From Adineta vaga (lineage: Eukaryota; Rotifera), in the NCBI GenBank assembly GCA_021613535.1, contig CP075494.1:3844001-3908000 (forward strand): a stretch of 64,000 nucleotides of DNA, read 5' to 3'. Of this stretch, positions 11,917-22,193 are shown piece by piece; position 1 is the first letter of the stretch, and every line of letters starts with the position of its first letter. The position numbers and the translations under genes are program-made. The notes below the pieces were generated by a model. It ran no database searches and had not been told where the DNA came from. It saw only the letters and a program-made list of their open reading frames with translations.

Positions 11917-14289
11917 ATGTTTAAAGATACAGTTTTCATTAACAATTTATCCGTTGCTGCTGTAATCGGTAAAGATGCTTGGGATCGACCGACTCTACAA
12001 CCAATTCAGATATCGGCGAAACTCAAAACAGATTTTCACCAAGCATCTATAACCGATAATCTAAAATATTCCTTGAACTATGCTGTTTTATCGCAAAATA
12101 TATTGAAGTATATGAAGGCCAATGAACAGAAGAATTTCAAATCGTTAGGTAATATTGCTGAAAATGTTTGTCGTATTGTTTTGGATCCTGAGCAAGGCGG
12201 TGGTGATCAAGCAGAAATTATTGTTAGAAGTGCCAAGTCTGAGATTAGAGCCGACAGTGTGGAATATACGTCAACTAGAACACGAGATGATAAAGTTGAT
12301 ACAGTTTCGGATGAGATAAATGTCAACGGTTTGAAAGTATTGACAATTGTTGGCGTATTTACATTCGAAAGACTCAAGAAACAATATGTTATTATCGATT
12401 TGTCTATAAAAATGTCTTCTGAATCAAATATTTCTATTCATGAAGTTATTGATGATGTTGTTCAATATGTAGAATCTTCCAATTTCAAGACAGTAGAAGC
12501 ATTGGTCATGAAAATAGGTCAATTAATTACCCAAGAGTATAACATTGAAAATGTCTTTGTTAAAGTTACTAAACCAAATGCTATTCCTTTTACAGATGGA
12601 GTAGGTGTCAGTTCAATTATGAACAAAGCTTCATTCAATGATATAGAACCAATAACTACACAGAGTACTGTAATGGAAAGTACGCAATTTAACTTACCAA
12701 CTTCAAGTGATGATTCTACGTTTTCTAAAAAGAAAAATCATATTGCTTATATTGCATTCGGTTCCAATCAAGGCAATCAAATTAAAAACATTAACGAGGC
12801 ATTATATTATTTGGAAAAAGCTAAAATCAATATTTTATCTACTTCTTCTTTATATATATCCAAGCCAATGTATTATAAGGATCAACCTGATTTTTTTAAT
12901 GGAGTTATTAAAGTTTCATTTAATGATTTTTCTCCACATGATTTGATGAAGAAATGCAAAGAAATCGAGTATGAGTATATTAATAGAATCAAAAAGATCA
13001 ACAATGGACCAAGATCAATCGATTTAGATATTTTATTGTACGATGATATTATTTTAAATACCAATGATTTGATTATTCCTCATCAATCCATGTTGGAAAG
13101 ATCATTTGTCTTACAACCTTTATGTGAACTTCTTAGCTTCGATACTTTGCATCCGGTTACTGCTGAACCTATTCATCACCATTTGACTCAATTGTTAAAT
13201 AGTAAACCAGATGAAACACTCCAAGAATCATCGGATCTTTTACAAATTATACCAATTCCACGATTCGAATTAGATCATGATAAAAATCCTTTCAAATTTG
13301 ATCAATTAAAATACAAACATCCAACTTTGATCATGGGTATTATGAATATAACTCCTGATTCTTTTAGTGATGGAGGTGATAATTATAATGTTACTGCTGA
13401 AGAGATAGAAACCACTGCTTTACGTTTGTTAGATGAAGGTGCTACTATATTAGATATCGGAGGTGTTTCAACGAGACCAGGTAGTATTGCACCTAGTGAA
13501 GAAGAAGAACTTCGACGTGTTCTATCTGTGGTCAAAATACTCCGAAAATCTGAAAATGAGAAATTATCTACATGTCTTATTTCCATAGACACTTACAGGG
13601 CGAATGTTGCTGAGCAATGTTTGGAAGCCGGTGCTGACATTATTAATGATATTTCCATGGGATTATATGAACCGAAAATATTCGATGTTGTTGCAAAGTA
13701 CGGATGTCCATATATAATGAATCATACACGAGGCACGCCTTCAACAATGTCTACATTAAATAATTACGAGTCTAATACGAACGAAGATATAAATGAATAC
13801 ATGGTTGATCCTTTAAATTCTTCATTTAATGTCGAAAATTGGAACGTACAAGTCGCCAATTTGATTAATGGAATATCTCGAGAATTGGGATTACAAATAT
13901 TGAAAGCATTTAAGAGTGATGTAAGAAAATGGCAAATTATCATCGATCCCGGTATTGGATTTGCAAAGAATTTGTCACAAAACTTAAGTGTCATCAAACA
14001 TGCTTCGTTTTTCAAAAAATACTCAATGTTGGTTAATGAACGTTGTGAAGAAAATATTGAACAGTTTTACTTAACTTTCAATGGTGTGGCAACCCTTCTA
14101 GGTCCTTCGAGAAAGAAGTTCTTAGGTACCATTTGCGATGAACCTATTGCACGTGATAGAGTTATCAGTTCTGGAGCAACCATTATGGCATGCATACAAC
14201 AGAACACTGATATTGTCAGGGTTCATGATGTGAAAGAGATGAAGAAAGTGGTAAAAATGGGTGATGCTATTTATAAGTTCATTTATTAG
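11917..14289 (+). CDS. FOL1: Trifunctional folate synthesis enzyme (DHNA-HPPK-DHPS)
   Basis: Intronless 790-residue ORF with the architecture of fungal FOL1. There are two dihydroneopterin aldolase-type domains (about residues 1-115, with IGKDAWDRP; and 130-245, with GLKVLTIVGVF). HPPK follows from about 275 (IAFGSNQGN, then DFFNGVI and GPRSIDLDILLYDD). Dihydropteroate synthase covers about 465-785. Its signatures are all present: MGIMNITPDSFSDGG, DIGGVSTRPG, SIDTYRA, NDIS, NHTRGTP, DPGIGFAK, GPSRKKFLG and RVHDV. Length is close to yeast FOL1. It would carry out three successive steps from dihydroneopterin to dihydropteroate in the cytosol or mitochondrion. Animals normally lack this pathway, so horizontal acquisition, probably from a fungus, is inferred. 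An AATAAA lies just after the stop at about 14295. There are no internal stops or frame breaks. Confidence 0.93.
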   Translation: MFKDTVFINNLSVAAVIGKDAWDRPTLQPIQISAKLKTDFHQASITDNLKYSLNYAVLSQNILKYMKANEQKNFKSLGNIAENVCRIVLDPEQGGGDQAEIIVRSAKSEIRADSVEYTSTRTRDDKVDTVSDEINVNGLKVLTIVGVFTFERLKKQYVIIDLSIKMSSESNISIHEVIDDVVQYVESSNFKTVEALVMKIGQLITQEYNIENVFVKVTKPNAIPFTDGVGVSSIMNKASFNDIEPITTQSTVMESTQFNLPTSSDDSTFSKKKNHIAYIAFGSNQGNQIKNINEALYYLEKAKINILSTSSLYISKPMYYKDQPDFFNGVIKVSFNDFSPHDLMKKCKEIEYEYINRIKKINNGPRSIDLDILLYDDIILNTNDLIIPHQSMLERSFVLQPLCELLSFDTLHPVTAEPIHHHLTQLLNSKPDETLQESSDLLQIIPIPRFELDHDKNPFKFDQLKYKHPTLIMGIMNITPDSFSDGGDNYNVTAEEIETTALRLLDEGATILDIGGVSTRPGSIAPSEEEELRRVLSVVKILRKSENEKLSTCLISIDTYRANVAEQCLEAGADIINDISMGLYEPKIFDVVAKYGCPYIMNHTRGTPSTMSTLNNYESNTNEDINEYMVDPLNSSFNVENWNVQVANLINGISRELGLQILKAFKSDVRKWQIIIDPGIGFAKNLSQNLSVIKHASFFKKYSMLVNERCEENIEQFYLTFNGVATLLGPSRKKFLGTICDEPIARDRVISSGATIMACIQQNTDIVRVHDVKEMKKVVKMGDAIYKFIY

Positions 14290-14380
14290 TATACAATAAA
14301 GAATTTACTCTTCTGTACTTTATCTGGCTTATTTTATATTGCCTTGATAGTTGCACTGTAAAAAAACTATATGAACTTTT

Positions 14381-15121
14381 TTAAGCATAAGAAAATCGTT
14401 TTACAAACCAAGAATGTTTGTAAGATTCCTGTCCAGTCATATTCACAAATTGTTCTCCTATCTCCACAAATCCCGCCTTCCGATAAGTACTCGATCCTGC
14501 CGGACTAGCAACTAAATACGCGCCATCCACCTCACCAGATTTTTCCTTCACAGCTGTCTCTATCATGTCAAGTCCCCACTTTACAAGGCGTGAACCGAGT
14601 CCCATACGTTGATATGCTGGAAGCGTTGCCAGTGCATCGAGCTCCCAATACCTGCTTTCGTAGTCTTCACCTACATACTTCTTAGTCAAAGCTCTGTATT
14701 CTGTCTTGAGTCGAAAGATAAGATCTCTATCCAATCCTTCTGAAACTTGTAGTTCTTCAATTTCTTGCGCAAATGCGGCGTCTGATTCAGATTTTGAATT
14801 GATTGAGTGTAGGAGTAAAGGTGCTTTCCATACAACATATGCCACCATCATCATATCCTTATCGGATTTGCTAGGATCGTCGAGCACTATTTTTGCCATC
14901 CTATTACGAGAAGCGTTTTTACCGCTGAATTGCTTTTCGGTGCCAATAGTTCCCGACGAGATAAATTCGGATTCGGAGACGAGATATGCTTTTTCTTGGT
15001 AAAGGGGATCTTGAATAGTAACGTGGTAATTGATGCGAAGCAACGATGGAATATCTGCAGGTATGGAAATTGGAAGGAGCTTGAATTTAGGAGCGGAAGA
15101 CATGCTAAAATGTACTGCCAC
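14381..15121 (-). CDS. GNAT-family N-acetyltransferase, fungal-like
   Basis: Intronless ORF of 246 residues; an internal ATG at 15103 (MSSAPKFKLLPI) is an equally good start. The acetyl-CoA-binding motif is clear: ALATLPAYQRMGLGSRLVKW, with the QxxGxG/A core, followed by GAYLVASPAGSSTYRKAGF, the usual C-terminal beta-alpha of GNATs. The long insertion between the N-terminal strand and motif A, and the ASPAGSSTYRKAGF ending, resemble fungal small-molecule acetyltransferases (recognition, not a search). The substrate is unknown. It converges on the folate gene with 91 bp between the stops. Its base composition is visibly less AT-rich than the surrounding DNA. Horizontal origin is likely but not shown. 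Confidence 0.75.
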   Translation of the reverse strand: MAVHFSMSSAPKFKLLPISIPADIPSLLRINYHVTIQDPLYQEKAYLVSESEFISSGTIGTEKQFSGKNASRNRMAKIVLDDPSKSDKDMMMVAYVVWKAPLLLHSINSKSESDAAFAQEIEELQVSEGLDRDLIFRLKTEYRALTKKYVGEDYESRYWELDALATLPAYQRMGLGSRLVKWGLDMIETAVKEKSGEVDGAYLVASPAGSSTYRKAGFVEIGEQFVNMTGQESYKHSWFVKRFSYA

Positions 15122-15234
15122 ACCATAATACCTTTAATGAGTAATGTTGATGCACAGGGTTGAGTGAGGTCTGTGCTTATTTCGCTTTCATGTGAGTGAT
15201 GACGAGATCTTATCTGTAGATTTTTTTTTCGCAA

Positions 15235-15948
15235 TCGATAAGAAATGAAAAAGGAAAAGAAAGTAACTTAAATATTTACTTTGTTTTCATTTTGCTTGGC
15301 CATATAAATTTATATATGATGTGTATATCTTGAGAATATTTATAGTCGAAATGAAAACATGAAAGTTCTGCATCTTTTAAAAACAATGTTATGATATATC
15401 CACGCTTACATTTTCTTTCGAGTGGTTGAAGAGAAGTGTATTATTAATAATAAAATAAAATTTCATTTGTTTCTTTTTTTCTTGCATTCTAATAGATCGT
15501 TGAAATTAAACGTTACAGTTTCAACGACTAGACCATGTTATTTTCGTCACGAAAATGTTTTATTCTTATTTTTCTATGAAACGATATCATGAACAATATT
15601 TTTACAAGAAATATATATATATACTTGTGGTGTGGGTGTGGATGGTGGTAAAACCAAGACATTCACACACCCACACCACACCCTCCATGGATGTATAAAA
15701 TGCGATTTATGAATTTTGGACTATACATTTGAAATCTAAATTATAGTAACTGTTCTCACATCTGTGTTATTATCATCATAGAATTCAGATGAATCTATTT
15801 CATATTTTTTCTATTAATTTATTATCTTTGATAACTTTATGTTGAACTAAAACGAATAGAAGAAAACTTTATTCGATTTTACCATATATTTATCATAAAT
15901 TTTTGGATAATCAATGATGAGACAAAAAATAAGAATACCTACGAAAGA
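15235..15948. other. Intergenic with G-rich/C-rich hairpin
   Basis: No gene seen. AT-rich, with a short AT run near 15611 and the inverted repeat listed at 15626-15680. Confidence 0.5.
15626..15680. repeat. Perfect 15-bp inverted repeat of telomere-like GT/CA sequence
   Basis: Left arm TGTGGTGTGGGTGTG (15626-15640) and right arm CACACCCACACCACA (15666-15680) are exact reverse complements around a 25-base spacer. The arms contain TGTGGG, the unit I recall for bdelloid telomeres. Similar imperfect pairs occur elsewhere in the window. Confidence 0.8.
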
Positions 15949-18273
15949 TCATACAAAATGTTCTATGTCCTTTTGTGAAATTCCATTATTTTTATCATTG
16001 ATTGCTTCTAAAATATTGACAAGCTCTTGTAAATTTTCACCACGAACGTCATTGTGGAGGTTATTGTTCGATACATTACGTATTTCGTCTAAATTTGAGT
16101 GCCATAATCTATCTATAAAATCAAATAATTTCTAAATACAGCACAGAACATGATAGAAAAGTCATGAGTATTCACCTATTTCCGTGTCTGAAATAATTGG
16201 TAAAACCTCTTTTATATACAGTACAATCACTGCCATGAGAGAAATACATAAAATATTGGTCAATGTAATAATGAATGAATACATAGCCAAGTAACCTGCT
16301 TCTTCTGGCATATCACATGAATAAAGAGGCAAATACTCATTATTGATAAGTGGTGAACAATGGGTAAGACGAGGTACTGCTTTAAAAGGTGTCGTTTGAT
16401 TCACTTGTTGTATGGAATGACGAGCGACGTTGACTAAAGACGTAGCTAAGAGACTATAACTGAACAATAGACCTGTATTGACGGCAGGTGGTAGAAGAGA
16501 AGCACTGATAGCGACACCAACAAGAGAACCAAAATTGCCACTTAGAAAAGACAGAGCAGCTGCTGCACCCTATTTAATAGGTAATATTATTCAATTATCA
16601 AGAAATGTTGCTTTTCCAGAAGAAAAATAAAACAATGATCTTCATCATAGTGACTATAGAAGTATCATTTTTACAAAAAAAACCTACATGAAAGATTCCT
16701 TAAATATCTAAACCTTTCTGAAAATATTCACTTACGAAATGAAAACATACTTATTTGCTCATTATATTCGTCTATAAAATACTCACACTGGGCAATGCCA
16801 CCAATGCACCAAACCATAGACGTCGATAATCCCCTCTGAATCAAACAATAATCTTCATTTTCTTATTTTGAAATGTACAAATGTTACCTAATACGCATTT
16901 CATCGGTAGGAAATGACTCACTGGATCCCCAACTTGTTTCAGACCATGTTGTACAAAGTCCAAATAAGAAGCCAGTAAGTACACTAACTAAAAGTCCAGT
17001 ACACTCAGACTTGAAACCTGAATAACACAACTTCTTGTTGTGAATACGCACACCAATAACGAAACCCATTATTGGTCCCTATTAAAGATGAAATCAATAA
17101 ATTAAATTCAATTCTCAAATCAATCTAAACACATATTTACCATGAGAGGTGAGATGAGCATACTCGCTACGATTATCCTACATAGAAGAACTCTTTGTAT
17201 ATATAGTCTTTGCAAGATCAAAAGAATAAAAACTCACACAGTACTATTTTCCAATAATCCTAAACATGCAATTACAGATGCTAATACACAAAAGAACAAA
17301 TAATCAAATGTCAATAAACTTTGTTGTCGAATTAATCCAATAAGTTTATGAACATTTATACGAGCTCGAATACTTTTCTTAAATCGATGTATCGAATGAT
17401 TAGTAATTGACAATGGAGTGTCCAATGGTACATTGTTTTCCTCTTCATCTTCCGTTTCTTCATCTGTAGCAGGTCTCTGATTGATACTGTGCAATGTCTT
17501 TTGTTTCTCTACAAGTTTTCGTACTCCCAGTGCACAGCTGATTGGAAGAAAAAATACTTTTGTTCCATCTCGAATACCGATTTCAGCTCGACGTAATTCT
17601 TCCAAAATACCATCAGCTTGTGTACCCAAGTCAGTATAACAAAGAATGAGAAAACTTTTCTTGTTATTAGTAGGAATCCAAACTGTGTCACGCAATTTTA
17701 GTTTTCGAATAGTATGATGGCGAAATCGACTCGCAAGAGATTCATTACATTCCGGACATGGATACTCTTTGGTGTGCTGTCCAAGTGATACAGAAGATCC
17801 AATTGATCTTCGTTTAACTATAGAATGATTATTTTCATCCGATTTTTCATCCATTGATACATCTAACGTGGATATTGCATCATACTTTTTCTCTTCAGAA
17901 TCTTTTAATTTTGCTTTTTCATTAATACTAATGGTGCTCTAAATAGGAAAAGTAATTGGAGTGAAACAGCAGACTTCATACTAATCTTCAATTATCGAAG
18001 AAACAAAACTATTCTATCACGAAATAGAATACGAATTGAATGAACCAATTTTTCAACGGTTTTCTTTTATTGACTTTGGGGATATTGAAAAACAAAATGT
18101 AATTTGTACTGCATGTTTGTATAACTCAAGTACATTTCTTTCTAAAGAAAAACTGTGGTAAAGCTAACCTGCGATGTCGAATGTTTGTTAGACCCATTAA
18201 TTGCTTGATCGTCGTCGTTCTCGTTCGGAAAGTCGTTTGGAATAATAATAATACACACTTCTACACCAGACAT
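15949..18273 (-). CDS. DUF389-domain membrane protein
   Basis: Multi-exon gene. It starts at 18273 (MSGVEVCIIIIPND), followed by an exon from about 17938 with a charged, acidic region (ATDEETEDEEENN). Then come the DUF389 hallmarks in order: CVLASVIACLGLLENSTV, IIVASMLISPLMGPIMGFVIG joined over an intron, GALVALPS, then GAAAALSFLSGNFGSLVGVA and SASLLPPAVNTGLL. The last exon, 15949-16112, was found by phase and reads DRLWHSNLDEIRNV to a stop. DUF389 proteins are bacterial and archaeal inner-membrane proteins of unknown function with scattered eukaryotic members. Function is unknown. About 5-6 hydrophobic segments are predicted in the C-terminal half. All joins are in phase and no breaks were seen. 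Confidence 0.75.
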
Positions 18274-19886
18274 AATCACTATAATATCTAAATAGAAAAA
18301 TACCATCATGATGTTACTTTTCAATCTATTGATCTTAAGTATAAAATTTAGTACGAAAAGAAAAAGACGTAATTTTTACAAACTACTCGATGATTTTGTA
18401 GAAGCAACACACTTAAAATATCTCCCTATCATAAATAATTACTATGAAGGAGCATAGAGTATGATCAATGCTTCTGATCATTATATTAAGTAAATGAGGA
18501 TACTTGTTTTTTTCTCAGGTAAACTTAATTGCATTAAAAAAATGGTCAGAAATAAAAAATGAGTGCAGAAAAAAAGTATTTATTTATTTGGTTTTCTTCC
18601 TTTAACTCCAATATAGAAGAACAGATAAAAAAGTATGATACGAAAAATTTTTAGTGGATATACGAAAAGTAATCATCATCAATCAATCTGTAGTTTTTTT
18701 CATATCCATCTTATTTATTTCGTTCTTTTCTTTAATGTTGTAAATTTTTTGATCTTGTCTCCTTTTTCTGATTGAAGTTAGGAAAAAGTAATGATCGGTT
18801 GTGTCTCTCTTTGTTCTTCAAATTAGATTAATTTTTGTATATGCTACGTTTCATTGTCAAAACATTTCTTGTTTCTTATCGATTTAAAAAAGGTGATTTT
18901 GCACTATAATAGATTACAATAACTTACATGTTCCGCAGAGATGGACAATTCCGACTCAGGATTCGACGCTTTTTTCCGACTCCGATTGATCTCATGACTA
19001 GCAAAATAATGACAAAAAACTACATAGATGACCTTCAATAAATGCACTAAAAGAGAGAAAATAGAGATATATAAAGAAAAAGAGAGTTTTCACAAAATTT
19101 TCGTTGCGTTTTAAAATACACAAGTCTTTTTTCTACTGACTTGTTCATGTAAATTATATGAATAAGTTTGAATGTTAATGACCACAATGAAAGAATAAAT
19201 AGTTTAGACTTTCAATTCGCTGTCAAAAGTTTATTTTACATCTTAAACGTCTGTAAAGATGAATAGAATTTTTCCTATCGTTCGTGATTATTTTCGTTGA
19301 GCGAATTTCTTATTTCGTTGTCAAAGGTTCGTTATATATATCAAAAATTCATAAAACTATGTATACTTGTACCTATTATTCTTAATTGATGTACCGATAA
19401 AAGTACTTCAATTTTTGATTGTTTTCTCAAACTTTTGATTTCAAACTCGAGGATAGGTGTGAATGTTTTTTCTTATACATACCCACACTCTCAAGATGCC
19501 ATGACTGAAGAAATGTCTTATGATAAGAATGTAGATATAGAAAGAACATATATCTTAATCTGTAATACTAAGAATTGCATGAATAATATGTGATGATCTA
19601 TTATCGTGAATAAATCTCATATATATATATATATTGAGTTCTTGTTTTGTTCGCAATGTTATGACTATAAAATATAGAACATAACGTGAATTATAAATCT
19701 GAACTTCTATGATTGATTTGATAGAAAAAAATATGTACGAAATATTTGATAATTTTCTTTCATAACAGTTAGAAATTATCGATAAAGTTAAATTAAGTTT
19801 TCGACTGGACAAGGATAAGTTTATTTCTCGAAAGCGATTAGAATTATTTTGAAAAACGGCACACCCACACCCTCAATTTATATTCG
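18274..19886. other. Intergenic, repeat relics
   Basis: No gene seen. Holds a hAT-like end at 18936-18957, an AT run near 19620, and two C-rich boxes: ACCCACACTCTCAAGATG near 19479 and CACACCCACACCCTCAA near 19861. Confidence 0.5.
18936..18957. mobile_element. Solo hAT-like terminal sequence
   Basis: CAGAGATGGACAATTCCGAC resembles the terminal inverted repeat of hAT DNA transposons (CAGRGRTGGGCAA type). CGACTC motifs follow within 50 bp. No transposase or partner end was found nearby, so this is a relic at best. Confidence 0.35.
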
Positions 19887-21587
19887 TCAGTTTAAATAGA
19901 AAATCAAATATAATACAAGAAAAATAGTATTGATCATTGGAGACAATGTATTTGATCGAATTATGAATGAGCTATTCAATGTACTTGTAATCATATTTTC
20001 TACAGTACGATTTTCAATTGTAATAGAATATCTAGCTGTTGTATTAAATATCGATATCGAAGTAAAATTATTATTAGAAATGGTTGATTGTTTTTCTGAA
20101 TCATCTCTTATGCTCAATAGTTTGTATAAAAATGAGAGATTTACATGATGATCATAAATATCCAGTGTTTTTTCGAATATTCTTGGACTGATACATTCAT
20201 TAAACTGGCAGATGCAAACAATAGTTCTTTTTGTGATAAGATTTACTGGGACTGATTGTTGCACAGGAATAAATTTCGCAATAATTGTGGTAACGGCGAA
20301 TCCATTCATATGGCTGAGCATCAGTGGCTTGTAATCAAGAGAGCATGTAGAACTGTCAAATGCAGGCATATTGACATGCAATTTGATGCATATCTGTGTT
20401 TCACATGGCATTGATGGTAATGTAGAACTAATATAGCAATTTCCTATATAAGTAATAAAAGTTCTTAGAATCTGTTTCGATTTATTCAGAACAAGTTGCA
20501 ATTAAAGCGTCATAAAGAAAAGCATCGAAATAGTTACCTATATTAAACACAGATTCGCGCAGGATGAGAATATTTCCTATTACACGATATGAGACATTGG
20601 GAAAGTAGTTTCACTTGCTGGAAATTAGTTCTTACCCATTCCTAGAACTTCATCACTCGACAATAAACGAGATAAATTCGATCTAGATCGACTTTCATGG
20701 GTTTCCGAATCAAACCTTCCTCGTTCATCTGTATATCTCATGTTCTGCTGATAGATCAACTCCCATAAACACGACTGAATTTCGGTACAAAATTGATTCT
20801 AGAGCAGAACTAGTTCTGTAATGTTCAACATCACGGAATAGAATGGTTGCTCATTTAAACTAAAAAAACCTATTGATTTTGATTTCTTTATTATCTTTCG
20901 AACCGAAAACAATCGAGAAACATCGCTATTATCGATTCACAGGACAGGCTATTTGGAGTCGATTGAAATTTTTATCGATTTTCACGCATCTTACAACGTC
21001 TTTAAACTAGTTGTATCAATTTTGCTTAAGGTTTACTACTTTCATAATTAATCACTACTTACAACTACGCATTAGTGTAGTAGTATCTCAAAGAAATATA
21101 CTTTGTGTAATATATACATACCCTTTCTTCGTCCGTTGCTAGAAAGTAATTCTATTATTTTCATGCTCACTGTTCTATATTCCATTTCAATCATCCATGT
21201 AATATAATTAAAAACAAAATGACGATCACATTCGTTCGTTTCGCAAATATGTCTTAACTCAGTTTGCTGATGCATGTTAAAAATATTGTAAATACTTTCA
21301 TTATCGGCAAAAGCCATGTGAAATGAATGCTGTACCATATTAATTTCGATAATACTTTTAATATTAAACTGAATTGTTAATAACTCAAAACCTTGCATAG
21401 CGATTAATACGGAACAGTTATCTCGGATGTCAATAGCTTCTATTGCGTTAAACTTTTGTAGAAATTGAATGAGATCGAACTTAGCTAATATAACGTTAAA
21501 TATAGAATACGTTTCATTTACACACAGAACAGCATCGGCTTTTATTACTTGAAAAATAAGGATTATAAGATACAGTATAAGCTTCAT
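19887..21587 (-). CDS. Secreted, probably membrane-anchored protein with two repeats; family unrecognised
   Basis: Two exons, 21122-21587 and 19887-20443, join in phase (AAG-G/GA-AAT-TGC) to give 340 residues. The intron is 678 nt, long for this window. The N-terminus MKLILYLIILIFQVIKADA is a signal peptide. The C-terminus SPMINTIFLVLYLIFYLN is hydrophobic and ends at the stop, as in GPI-anchored precursors. Between them are two diverged copies of one module, each with an early cysteine, a central C, and a C-x(3)-EC motif: ICETNECD in the first, ICQFNECI in the second. The region is rich in N-glycosylation sites. It is divergently oriented to the large LDLR/EGF/7TM gene 600 bp away. Function is unknown; a surface or extracellular role is inferred from the signal and anchor. 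Confidence 0.6.
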
Positions 21588-22193
21588 TTATATTGAAAAT
21601 GAATAACAACTAATGAAATGCGAGCAATGTAAAATAGTATTACTTAGATCCATACCTTGAGAGTATTTATAAAGAAAAAGTAATAAATCATTTTATTACT
21701 CGTTGAGCAAAGAATCTATAATAATAATAAAAACGTCAAGGAAACAACTTTTAAGAAAAAAAATCCTATACATCAACTGGGTTACACCAGTGGCAATTCT
21801 ACTAGGATCTTGAATTCAACTATAGTTGCATCTACATATTTAGATGTGATCTATATACGTTTTATAAACGAGTTAGAAAACGTCTGGTACTTTCCACGAA
21901 TATAGAAGATTCAATTAACAGATAGATAGATAGATGAAAGAGTGCAATATTCTTGATTAACCTATGGACTTTTTTACTACTCGAATGAAAAACAATAAAT
22001 AAGTGTTTCAATCTTGGCATTATTTTTCAGTACCTCGATATTAAAAAATAATGACTATATCATGAATTTGTCAGCACACGTATTATTTGATAAATATAGT
22101 ATAAGAAATAAAAGACAATGTTCACACTTTATTAAACTCTATAAAAGACAGGAAAAGAACAACAATACAATAAAAATCTTAACCTTGGAACCT
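21588..22193. other. Divergent intergenic region
   Basis: Shared upstream region of two divergent genes. The plus-strand ORF is open from 22014, but the ATG at 22194 is preferred because a signal peptide begins there. Confidence 0.5.

Noticed and set aside
11917-14289. Fungal contamination as the source of the folate gene
   Set aside because: It lies on the same contiguous stretch between intron-rich animal-type genes.
15235-15948. True telomere or chromosome end
   Set aside because: Only one short inverted pair, with genes on both sides; no tandem array.
18936-18957. Complete hAT transposon
   Set aside because: Only one end-like sequence; no transposase or second end seen.
19555-19812. 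85-codon minus-strand ORF
   Set aside because: Crosses an AT microsatellite; no protein-like pattern.
22014-22193. Upstream in-frame extension of the LDLR/EGF/7TM ORF
   Set aside because: The ATG at 22194 opens a good signal peptide; the extension is basic and lacks one.
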